Positions 1-9,478 of a DNA stretch of 64,000 bases are shown here, in pieces (position 1 is the first letter of the stretch; each line of letters begins with the position of its first letter). Below the pieces are notes generated by a model. The model saw only the letters and a list, made by a program, of their open reading frames with translations, was not told the DNA's origin and searched no databases. The DNA is from Phyllostachys edulis (taxonomy: Eukaryota; Streptophyta; Magnoliopsida; Poales; Poaceae): the NCBI GenBank assembly GCA_036346405.1, contig CM070548.1, positions 56,107,866 to 56,171,865 of the forward strand, written 5' to 3'. A program made the position numbers and the translations under genes.

Positions 1-640
1 TCTTTTGTGATGTCTTGTTATGCTTAAACGAGATTTTGTAATCACATAAATTAATTGATAAGGTATAGGATACCAAGTTAGGTGTTTCAGCATCACTATT
101 GAAACTTAGCAAAAGGAGAGATGATTTTTTTTAAGTGCAACCCGTTTCATTTAGATATCATCTTTAGGGGGGAAATGTTTACCACTGCCACCGCTAGTAC
201 AACATACCAACACTGCCACCGCCGATGCCAACACCAAACATCACCGCAGGAGTCGGTTTTGGTGTCGCTATGTATTGTTGCTATGGTTGGTTTTGGTGTG
301 TATTTTACAGAGAAAAAATTGAATGTCTATCATCCAAATGTGCCCTACTTTGATGTATATCAGAATAACATTTTGGTTCACTATATCATAATAATATTCT
401 GGTTCACTTTAAAACCACCAAAATATCCAAATCTTGTGGCAATATACCACTCCGTCAGCCTCTCGTTACTATTGGCGATGAATTTGGGGATAATTGATCA
501 TTTGCCATACATTACATGTGGTTTTGATCATTTAGGATTATCTTCCCGATAAAAGATTATTTGCCACATGGTTCATGAGTCAATCAACACTTTACCCTTT
601 TGGAGAGAGAAAATGCTGATTTTACCCTTGTCTTCTTCTC
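1..640. other. Intergenic sequence, no gene recognised
   Basis: AT-rich sequence with no recognisable protein. A 143-codon frame opens at 121 on the plus strand but has no family resemblance and no splice or promoter context that I can support. I see no tRNA or repeat structure here. Confidence 0.5.
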
Positions 641-804
641 ATTCTTTTTCCTTGCTCCTAGCTCCTGGAACCGGTGTGCCGACGCACAGTCACGTTGAGA
701 ACCAGCTCGAGGAGCTTGGACCATTCTTTTTTCTTGCTCCTAGCTCCTGGAACCGGTGTGCCGACACACAGTCACGTTGAGAACCAGCTCGAAGAGCTTG
801 GACC
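641..804. repeat. 82-bp direct tandem duplication
   Basis: Two head-to-tail copies, the second beginning near 723. Both contain CTTGCTCCTAGCTCCTGG and the stretch through GAACCAGCTCG, with only a few mismatches (GACGCACAG versus GACACACAG). It is non-coding as far as I can tell. Confidence 0.85.
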
Positions 805-1127
805 GGAGGGTGATCGCCGCGCAACCGGACTCACCGCTAGCATCCGCGTCGTACATCAGTGTCCGCTGGTGTCCGCGTCATACATCAGGGTCTCAACAAG
901 GGACGCAACCTCGGTGCGGCGCGGCGAGGCAGGACACCAAGAAGAGCTCAACAGTGAGAAACCGACGAAGGCCACACCAGTAGGCGCCGTGGGAGACCCA
1001 CACGACCATGGTGTGCACGTACCCAAGATCCCCAACGAGTAGCCGCGGCCGGCCCGCCAACGCAGTGTCGTGCGCCGTGAAGCACTCCTCAGCCGCGGCA
1101 TTCGTTGACATGAGGAGCGCACAGCAC

Positions 1128-1310
1128 GCGCCCAGCCGCAACGACAGGAGCAAGTGTCTCATGAATGATATGTTATTTGAGGTATTGAGCGCCCAGCCGC
1201 AACGACAGGAGCAAGTGTCTCATGAATGATATGTTATTTGAGGTATTGAGCGCCCAGCCGCAATGACAGGAGCAAGTGCCTCATGAAAGATATGTTATTT
1301 GAGTTATTAG
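1128..1310. repeat. 61-bp tandem repeat, three copies
   Basis: Units start near 1128, 1189 and 1250 with GCGCCCAGCCGCA and run to a shared ATGTTATTTGAG segment. Copies 1 and 2 are nearly identical. Copy 3 has a few substitutions, so the third unit is older or was degraded first. Confidence 0.9.
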
Positions 1311-1318
1311 CTTGTACC

Positions 1319-1378
1319 TAGTCCCAAATAAACGCACATATAAGATACTTAGTCCCAAATAAACGCACATATAAGATG
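1319..1378. repeat. 31-bp direct duplication
   Basis: Two copies of a unit containing CCCAAATAAACGCACATA, starting at about 1321 and 1352, directly after the 61-bp repeats. Confidence 0.85.
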
Positions 1379-1467
1379 TGAAAAACGATGAAGTATCCCG
1401 TGAATTTGCCCATAACCTGGCTCGACCAGACTGCTCGAGGGGAACCCAAGCTGATGCAATAATAGAA

Positions 1468-1820
1468 TTTTTTTTATTTATTAACCTTTTTTTGAATTTT
1501 ATTTTAAAGTTAACCCGACGCACTTTATTTCTAATTCTGACCCCTTCGGTTACGCCACCACCCGTGGCGTGACAAAACAATACTGTCACGCCAGCCCATT
1601 TCTAGTCAAACTCTTGTCACGCCACTTCCAGTGACATGACAGTGTTATTTGATCACGCCACTGGTGCTATTTTAGGGACTTATTCTGACGCGTGACAGTA
1701 TTATTTTGTCACGCCACCACCCATGGCATGACCAAAGAGGTCAGAATTGAAAATAAAATGCGTGAGGGGTTAACTTTAAAATAAAATTCAAAAAAAGGTT
1801 AATTAATAAAAAAAAGTTCG
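1468..1820. mobile_element. Fold-back (MITE-like) element with about 80-bp inverted arms
   Basis: The left arm (about 1468-1550) contains TTTTTTTGAATTTTATTTTA followed by AAGTTAACCC. The right arm (about 1740-1820) is its reverse complement with few mismatches. The centre repeats a GTCACGCCACCACCC / GGCGTGAC motif several times in both orientations. It has no coding capacity. The terminal symmetry supports a non-autonomous DNA element. I could not fix a target-site duplication, so the superfamily is left open. Confidence 0.7.
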
Positions 1821-2326
1821 CAATAATACAGGATATACAAGAAATGGAAAATATCACCCAAAAAACAGATGAAGATCAGAACAATAGAGAATCGAAACCA
1901 AAACAATCGCCCAAAAAACTAGGTAAAAGCTCAGAACTGAAACTGCCAATAATACAGGATATACAAGAAATGGAAAATATATCACGAGCGGAACACCACA
2001 TCTGGTAAAATGGCCAGACCTGACACAACCGCATAAAACCAGGATAAACAAAACCAAGAAAACTAACAGGAACAAACTGGTGCAAGTCTTCAGATCCAAC
2101 AGATTTGCAATCACCAGGCAGAAAAAAAAACTACCACTTGACCACAGATATAAAATCTAAGTTTCATATCTGTTACATCACGAGAGACACTAAAATATGA
2201 GTATTTTAGTGCAACTCATGCATTTGACGACTCAAGGGAAAATAATACCAAATAAAGCAGTTCTCTTAGCAATAGACAAAGTAGACTACAGCTAAGGGAT
2301 AACAGCAACAAAACATGACCAAAAAT
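1821..2326. other. eEF2 downstream region and probable 3'UTR
   Basis: AT-rich sequence next to the eEF2 stop codon on the minus strand; it should hold the 3'UTR and polyadenylation region. I cannot place the cleavage site. A 15-base stretch beginning AATACAGGATATACA occurs twice (near 1825 and 1952). No other gene is seen. Confidence 0.4.
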
Positions 2327-5121
2327 TTAGAGCTTGTCCTCGAACTCAGAGAGAGGGGTCATTTGTTCCTTGAGCCCCTTCCTCTTGCGGATCTCCAAGA
2401 CAAGGTTGGCAGCCTGCGTGCCGGGATCCAAAGGATCAGAAGACATCATGTCCCAGTGGTCAAATACACACTGAGGGAAGGCCTGGCCAGAGGTCGCAGC
2501 CCTAAGTGTGCTTGAGAACCCAAAGGACTCGATAACAGGGAGGTAAGCCTTGATGTTGTACAGTGGGGTACCAGGCCTCTGCATCTCCTTGAACACATGC
2601 CCTCTCTTCTGGTTCAGAACACCATAAATACCACCAAGTGCATTCTCAGGGGCCTGGATCTCCACCAGGTAGACAGGCTCCAGCAGCCTTGGCTTAGCTG
2701 TTAGCTGAGAAGCATAAATGACCCTCCTGGCCGAAGGAATAACCTGACCACCACCCCTGTGAATAGCATCAGCATGGAGAACAACATCACAGACCTCAAA
2801 GCAAATGCCACACATGTTCTCCTCAGCCAATGCACCTTCCTTTGATGCCCACTGGAAGCCAGCCACAACAGAATCCTTGATTTCATTAAGATACTGTACT
2901 CCCTTACACATATCAACCACCATGTTAGGACCAGTGGTCTCAGGTCCAAAGCACCAAATCTTCTTGGCGAGATCCTTGTCCCACCCAAACTCCTCAGACA
3001 GGATCTTGGAGCGCACCTTCGGATCATCACGCGGGCCAACACAACCCTCATCAATGGCCTCAGCCAGTCCCTCCTCCATGGGGCGAGCTTCCATGTAAAG
3101 ACGGTTGTGCTTGTTCGGGGACTTGCTCATAACAGTACGGATGGACTTCTCAAGAACAGTCTCACGGAAGGAGACAACAGGAGGGGAAACAATAATTTCA
3201 GCACCACCCATGAAGTCTTCCTGCAGATCCTTCAAGCAAATTTCAAGGTGAAGCTCTCCAGCTCCAGATATAATATGCTCACCAGACTCTTCCATGTACA
3301 GAGAACCATAGGATCAGACTTTGCCAGACGCTTCAAACCTTCAACAAGCTTGGGAAGATCAGAGGCAACCTTGCACTGAACAGCAACACGCACAACAGGG
3401 GACACAGAGAACTTCATAGCTCTGATTGGGCAGGCATCAACCTCCTTCTCGTTTGTCAGGGTTGCATTCTTTGTGATGAACTGGTCCAAACCAACCATGG
3501 CAACAGTGTTACCGCAAGGAACATCCTCAACAGACTCTTGTTTCTTTCCCATCCAGATAACAGTACGCTGGACACTCTTCACATACAGATCCTTCTTCTG
3601 GCCAGGGACATAGTTGGGACCCATGATACGGACCTTCATGCCAGTGGCAACCCTCCCTGAGAAGACACGACCAAAGGCAAAGAACCTGCCCTTGTCGGAT
3701 GCTGGAATCATCTTAGAAACGTACAACATAAGAGGACCTTCCGGATCACAGTTTCTAATAGCAGTTGCATATATATCATCAAGGGGTCCTTCGTACAAGT
3801 TCTCCACACGATATTTCTGTGCCTTTGATGGAGAGGGAAGGTGGAATATCATCATCTCAAGCAGAGCATTGCTGGCTGGCAGCCAAGTTTGCATAACACG
3901 CTTGATGAGAGCCTTGCCCATTAGCTCCTTCTCATCAGTCTTCATGGTCACACCAAGCTTCTGCAACATAGGCCACAACTTATCCTTCTGATCATTCATG
4001 CAGGTGCTGATGATTTGCTTGATTGGGTCATAGCAGAACTGAACAAAACCTCTCTTACAAGTAGCAGATCCAGTGTTCTTGGTGGTCCATTTCTTTGTGG
4101 TTGGGTCAAAGAAGTTCTCACCCCAAAGCCTCTCCATCATCTTAGATTCATCAACTCCAAACTTGGAGGCGTACATCTTAGCAAAGCTTGCGAGGGTGAA
4201 AGCCCAGCCGTGCAAACCAGCAGAGAAAGCAACAGTTCCCTTCTCAGGGTAGACTTGGACATCACCAAGGAGATTATCTTCATATGTTGCCATAATGACA
4301 TTAGCATTCTCAATGACACGGGAGAAAGTCTGGTAGGCTTCCTCGCCTTCAACTTGAAGCTCAAGGAAGCATCTGTCCATCTTGTTCACAGTAAGGACAG
4401 GCCTAATCTTCTCACCAAGGGCTTGGCGGAGCACAGTTTCAGTTTGCACAGACACCCTCAATACAGTCAACCACCACCAAAGCACCATCGGTGATACGAA
4501 GAGCAGCCGTGACTTCTGAAGAAAAATCAACGTGCCCAGGTGAATCAATAAGGTTGATAAGGTAGTCATTCCCGTCTCTCTCACCCTTGTAAGTCTTCAG
4601 TGATTCATCACTGATCTCATAGAAAAGAGAGATACCAGTGGATTTGATTGTAATACCACGTTCTGCTTCATCGGCACGAGTATCAGTCATGCGAACATCA
4701 CCGGCAACTTCCTGGGCAATAATCCCAGCAGCTGCCACCAGGGAATCTGTAAGCGTAGACTTGCCTGCAAAGAGTAAATATCATGTAAGAAGAATGCACA
4801 CATCTATTATTCGACTAAATACTCAAAATCAGAATTGCGTAAAATGTAGATGCAGAAACAATTAAACATATTGCCATATAAAAAAGACAGGACACAGATA
4901 GCATAGTACCTTAAATCAATCAAGAATTAACAACATAGACAATATGAGCAAGCTATAAAACATCAAGCAAGGAGATTCTACATGCATATAAAACGTCAGT
5001 AGTCTTAGATATCCCTATGCTGGAACATACCATGGTCCACATGAGCAATAACAGACATGTTACGAATGTTATTCTTCTTGTCCATAATTCTGCGAAGCTC
5101 TTCGACTGTGAACTTCACCAT
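2327..5121 (-). CDS. eEF2: Translation elongation factor 2 (eEF2), two coding exons, two frameshifts
   Basis: GTPase that translocates the ribosome in the cytosol. Exon 1 is 5121-5031; exon 2 is 4764-2327. The two exons plus 3 missing bases give 843 codons, the usual plant length. Seen motifs: P-loop AHVDHGKS at residues 26-33; the regulatory threonine in RMTDTRADEAERG (about residue 57); DSPGH near 104; NKMD near 158; AIHRGGGQ with the diphthamide histidine near 700; C-terminal EFEDKL. Oddities: a 2-base loss in a GTGT run near 4446-4449 and a 1-base loss near 3295 each shift the frame. Conserved Arg is Cys in MCGICFEVC and in EGCVGPRDDP, and Glu is Lys in HVFKEMQRPG. Introns, promoter and length argue against a processed copy. 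It is either a live gene with assembly errors or a young pseudogene; identity as eEF2 is certain. Confidence 0.95.
4765..5030 (-). other. eEF2 coding intron
   Basis: On the minus strand the donor is CCATG|GTATGTTCC at 5030 and the acceptor is CTTTGCAG|GCAAG at 4765. It splits the glycine codon of the P-loop (phase 1) and joining restores HVDHGKST. Length is 266 bp. Confidence 0.95.
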
Positions 5122-5160
5122 CTTGGATGCTTTTGAAAATCACACCACAGATATAGATTC

Positions 5161-6460
5161 CTGTTTCAAAAGGAGCAACAAATTAGAATCCAACCAAAAA
5201 TCAAGTGTTAGGGACTAAACAAAAAAACCACACATCAAACATACAATGACTCAGGTCAAGTAATACACACCACAATTGCCAAACTAAAAAGTGCTCTTGA
5301 AACTATGGAGCCGCTTTAAGTTTCAAACATGATATCAAATACGTCCATTTGTTATTAGCAGTACATTCATTTTTACTAATGCTCCCAGCACCAGACCCAG
5401 TACAAGCAAATATACAATATGGACATTTAAGCATGTTAAAACTAATAAATAACAACTAACAAGCTCAGGCTCAGAAAATTAATTTATCTGGAGTGAACCA
5501 TGAGGGCAGACACAATAAAATATAACCAATATTCAGAGCACTTTACAGTATAGAAAAGCAACAACACATCAGGAAAGAAAAGCAACAACACATCAGGAAA
5601 GAAAAACATCAACAACAACAGTCTAACAGCGTATAATTCAGAATTGAGATGCCAACATACATGAGAACCTCTAGGAGAACACCACAAGATTTTCACGGAA
5701 GCATTTCAACGAACAGAGAAAAAATCAGTTGGAAGCAAAATCTAAGAAATCCGATAATATTCACAGAAAACGACTATGGTAAGCCCATCCATCATCAATC
5801 AATTATCAATACACAGAAAACACTAATCTACGCATTTCTACATATCGAACTTTAACTTCGATACAACCCAATCCACCGGCAACGGGTAAGCAAGCAGACA
5901 CCGGCAGAACCCTACACGTTAAACACTCTAGTGAACCACATGAGCCTGTAGCAGAATAATCGAATCTAGATTACTAACACAACACAAATCTTTCCTGAAA
6001 CTCACTATAGAACTACGCTAAAACACACAAAAAAAAAATTCTAACAAACGGATCGAATCACATGCATTTGTTACGCCCAAACGACCAAAAAAGATTAGTC
6101 CATACGAAACTAAAATCGATCAACAAACGCATCTAAAACATTTCGGGCGAACCAGCTCTACATCAATTGCATCTAATACAAAACGGCGAAAAAGACCCAG
6201 AAGCAAACGCAGGTAGAGAGGAATATAAGAGGCGCGTAACACACCAGAACAGATTACACCTAAACTATCTCGAAACTTGAAATCCAAGCCGGCCAACTCC
6301 TCCTCACACTAGAACAAATGGAACCAACACTCCTCCGGCTCGACTAGAACTAGGGATCGAACGGCCAGCAACTACTACTACGGATGCGTCGACGAGCTCC
6401 CTCAAGGGATCAATCAAAGCGAGGACGAGAGGGGAGAAGGGGCGAGACCGCGAGGGTCAC
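5161..6460 (-). other. eEF2 5'UTR intron, about 1.3 kb
   Basis: Acceptor TTTTGAAACAG|GAATC lies 39 bases upstream of the ATG. The matching donor CCCAAG|GTGACCC is at 6460, directly after a GC-rich untranslated exon. Long 5'UTR introns that boost expression are common in plant translation-factor genes. The intron is AT-rich with no ORF of note. Inferred from splice consensus only. Confidence 0.75.
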
Positions 6461-6570
6461 CTTGGGGCTTTCGCTTCGCCTCCCGATCCGAGGAGGAAGG
6501 AATGGGATGGGGCGGGGTGAGATGAGGCGGCGGCGGTGCAGAGGGGAGGAGCACTAATAAAACCCTAGCC
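6461..6570 (-). promoter_or_regulatory. eEF2 non-coding first exon and core promoter with telo-box
   Basis: Reading the minus strand: TAGGGTTT (telo-box complement, 6560-6567), then a TTTTATTAG TATA-like element (about 6553-6561), then a CT/GC-rich leader ending at the intron donor. Telo-boxes are a known promoter motif of plant genes for translation components. The transcription start is probably near 6525-6535, which is inference. Confidence 0.65.
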
Positions 6571-7065
6571 ACTGCCTGCGGGACCTGCGGGTGTCTAGAA
6601 TTTTTTAAGTAAATACCACTAGAGGTGCCAGAACCGAGGCAGGGAGTAGCAGCGGTGGCCAGACTGCGGCACGGCCCGCCGTAGCATGGACACGAGCCGG
6701 TCGGTCCATCTCGGTACGGTCTATTCAGTCCGTGAAAGAGATAGATCGTGCTATATCGGTTCATATGTTAAGGAGACGGCACAGACATAGCTCGAAGGTC
6801 TGTTGTGCCATGCTGGTTCGATCAGTTGGTTACGACGTACTTAGCCCGTTAGGTCTGAAAAATAAAAAAAATATGTGTAAAATTCAGAAATAGATATAAA
6901 AATTATAAAAAAAAAAGAGATAAGCATATTGAAAATATAATAAAGGGCTTTATTAATATTGAAATGGTTGTCTCGTTAAAACATTTGTCAAGTAAAAAAC
7001 TCAACATGAGAAAACCCTGACAAATGAAAAAGAGTACAACCTATAGCTCTACATGCATCCTTATT
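6571..7065 (-). other. 3' flank of the hAT relic
   Basis: No ORF. A GC-rich segment around 6659-6710 (CAGACTGCGGCACGGCCCG) resembles the terminal region of plant hAT elements, which often carry GGCACGGCC-like ends. No matching inverted terminal repeat or 8-bp duplication was found, so the boundary is unproven. Confidence 0.35.
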
Positions 7066-7990
7066 CTACGTGTCATTGTCTAGGTATAGATTTTCGAACA
7101 CCTCCGACAACTCTGGATTTTCCAGAGAGTGTTGTGTTCGTGAATCAACTTGTCTCCAGTCTTTCACAATGAGAAGTATCTCTATCATCTCACTTGTGAG
7201 ACGTGTTCTTCTCCTCTCCAATATACTTCTAGAAAGACTGAAAACAGACTCGGAGGAAACCGTCGAGACAGGAATAGTTAACACATCACGTGCAAGTATG
7301 GATAGCACGAGATATGCTAACTTACGGGCCTGCCACCATTGAAAATTTTCGAAGCTTTCTGAGTTGAAATCGACCATATCACTGTCCAGATATGTGGATA
7401 GCTCCCCATTCATTGGTGTTGTTCTTGGTTGAGCAGGCAGCGTTGTAGAAGAAGAAGACCTGAGCCTAGAGGAAGAGCCACCAAAGATCGTGCCCTACAT
7501 ATTTGTCTTGCTACTTGAGGGGGGGGGGATACTGTAGGTCGTTGCAAGAGGACTCCCTGAAACTTATTTTTATACCTTTGGTAAACCTTGTGTAATTGAG
7601 AATAAACTTATGCAAAACAGTTAAAATAGTCTAGCCCTGTAGCATCACTAAGAAGATGAGGAACATTCGCAAATGCTTCGATTTTATCTCTAGGATCTAA
7701 AATAAATGCAAATGCATATAGGAATGGGATTTCTCTCCAATATTTAAGGTATTTAGTTTTCATAGCAACAATAGCATCGCATAAAACTAAGTCATTTTCA
7801 TACATTTTCAATTGAGTAGCAATCTGTAAAATACTATGCATAAAAATAGGGGATGTTGGATAGTAAACAGCGGACAAAGCAAAAGTGGTCTCATAAAAAA
7901 AAATCTAAAAACTGAAGTATCTTCTCAGCAATGAACCAATGTTGCTCAATCAATAGTATACCACCATCAGTGCTCTGATAGTGAGCTTGA
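7066..7990 (-). pseudogene. hAT-family transposase relic (C-terminal half)
   Basis: Cut-and-paste DNA transposase fragment. The 7413-7066 frame holds the hAT C-terminal dimerisation signature: QWWQARKLAYLVLSILARD followed by LTIPVSTVSSESVFSLSR and LTSEMIEILLIVKDW. The 7877-7608 frame holds the upstream RNase-H-like domain part (YYPTSPIF, MKTKYLKYWREIP, FAFILDPRDK). Further upstream, up to about 7960, the minus strand still reads like EQHWFIAEKILQFL. The two blocks are in different frames with about 200 bp of damage between them. The BED zinc finger and the N-terminal catalytic region are absent. It is a dead fragment, cut off by the LTR fragment that starts at 7994. Confidence 0.85.
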
Positions 7991-7993
7991 ATA

Positions 7994-8594
7994 TGTCAAA
8001 CACCGGGCTTTCGAAGCCCTCATGTGTGTACTGTACTAGTCCCATGATCAGTGGCTAGTACATGCAATCACAACATTGATATTCACATCCATACATTCAG
8101 ACATCCAAAATAAAACAACTGGTGGTACATAACTTAAGCGGTTAAGAGTTATTACATCACAGGCCGGCCGACCAAATAAAAACAAGTATTAACAAAGTAA
8201 CCAAAAGTAGCTGCGGAAGTAAAAGTGATAAAAGTAGATAATTTCTAGCGGCATGCCCATCCAAACCCAAAGGCAACCGACAAGAGACAAATTCTAGATA
8301 GAGCCGTCACTGAACCCACCGATTCCGGGTACGAAGAAGGCATCGTCTAGTGTAGGTTTGTCATCTAAATCTGAACAACAATTTAAGCAAGATTGAGTAC
8401 AATGCGTACTCAACAAGACTTGTAGTGTATCGTAAAATTTATATAAATGCAAGGCTAACAAGAGATGAGGCTCTATACTACAAGTTATTTTCAGCATTAA
8501 GCAAATTTTATTTGCAATACCAATACGTAGTATTTTTCAACAGAAGTTCAAAGAGCAGTTAAATAGGTAAAGGGTAACTAGTAAGTAATAGAAT
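7994..8594 (-). repeat. Truncated gypsy LTR fragment (R-U5 part), minus orientation
   Basis: The plus-strand start TGTCAAACACCGGGC is the complement of an LTR end of the type CCCGG...GACA. The interior parallels the corresponding part of solo LTR E at 19621-20250: GAGTACAATGCGTACTC, TTTATTTGCAATA and a GCGGAAGTAAAAG-like segment. It stops at the plus-strand LTR start at 8595. It is probably the U5 end of an old Tekay/Del-like LTR. Confidence 0.55.
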
Positions 8595-8981
8595 TGTAAT
8601 GTCCCAAGTTTTTCCGAGCTTTATGAGATTTTCGAAAATAAAAATAACCATTCGGTTTTGTTGAATTGCTCAAGCTTAACTTGGAGATTTCGAAAATTTG
8701 CCGTGCTTTAATATGAACTAATCCAACTTCAACCAATTTGAGTTTGGTATAATGATTTGGAGAATTTCATTCTAAAAAGAATAAAATGAATTTAGCGTGA
8801 TCTTGGAGTTTATCGGATTGGAAGATGTGATTATTACTACTAGATTTTGGTGGAATTATGGAGTGAAGAAATCATGCAATCAAAGTGGTAAATCTATTGG
8901 ATTATTTAAGCTTATGCCCAAGAAGGATTTATGAATTATGTTGTCTTATCAAGAGAATGTGAGATTGACTGAATGATTTGA

Positions 8982-9012
<31 letters not shown>

Positions 9013-9113
9013 GGGTGACTTTAAGTTATATGGATTGATGGATTTCAATAATAATAAGATTTGGATCTAGCAAAAATTGGAAGACAGATTTGTAACTCTT
9101 AGTTGGTATTCCA
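8595..9113 (+). repeat. 5' part of a gypsy LTR (truncated)
   Basis: Begins TGTAATGTCCCAAG and runs parallel to the starts of the LTRs at 9479 and 16858, including AAAATAAAAATAACCATT and a GCTTAACTTGGA-like segment. The sequence jumps to a pol remnant near 9115, so most of this LTR and its internal region have been deleted. Confidence 0.65.
8983..9012. repeat. (ATT)n microsatellite
   Basis: About nine to ten uninterrupted TTA/ATT units inside the truncated LTR. Confidence 0.95.
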
Positions 9114-9119
9114 ATACAT

Positions 9120-9425
9120 GATTATGAGCCAACAGTTTGGCATCAGTTTACCAAGTTTGAGCTACCACTGCAGCTGTCAGAGGTGCACAACATCTTTACT
9201 TCGGCCGCAGTAGAAGAAATGCCTCAGGGTACCAAAAGAGAGGATGTCTCTGAAGGAAGTCGATTTAAAGAAGGATCTCACCAACAAGGGTTATCTAATC
9301 AAAAATTTCGAAGAAGTTGGAAGTCCTACCGAGAGCAAGACCTTGCGATTCTGCGAAGGACCATGCAGCAATCGATCAAAGAAGGAAGCAACCTAGAAAC
9401 CAAGAGCCGAGTTTCCTGACCCTTC
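9120..9425 (+). pseudogene. Gypsy chromovirus pol C-terminus with chromodomain (relic)
   Basis: This is the last part of a Ty3/gypsy polyprotein. Joined across a frameshift it reads LPLQLSEVHNIF, then LKEVDLKKDL, TNKGYLIKNFEEV, RFCEGPCSN and EFPDPSF. These line up by eye with the plant chromovirus end pattern (LPxxLSxVHxVFHVSQL, then YQExPIxILExxERxTR, then KVQWSNHxEEEATWE, then EFPxLF). The conserved tryptophan region is damaged, an in-frame stop is present and the rest of pol is missing. It is followed directly by a polypurine tract and an LTR, as expected for a 3' end. Confidence 0.7.
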
Positions 9426-9446
9426 TTTCTAGTCTCTCCGAATCTC

Positions 9447-9478
9447 GGGGTTGAGATTCCGTTTAAGTGGGGTAGGTT
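9447..9478 (+). other. Polypurine tract region of the upstream gypsy element
   Basis: CTCGGGGTTGAGATTCC followed by GTTTAAGTGGGGTAGG immediately before the LTR start TGTAAC. The same arrangement recurs at 16829-16857. Confidence 0.75.

Noticed and set aside
121..552. 143-codon open frame near the window start
   Set aside because: No recognisable family, no start context or splice support, and composition like the intergenic flank.
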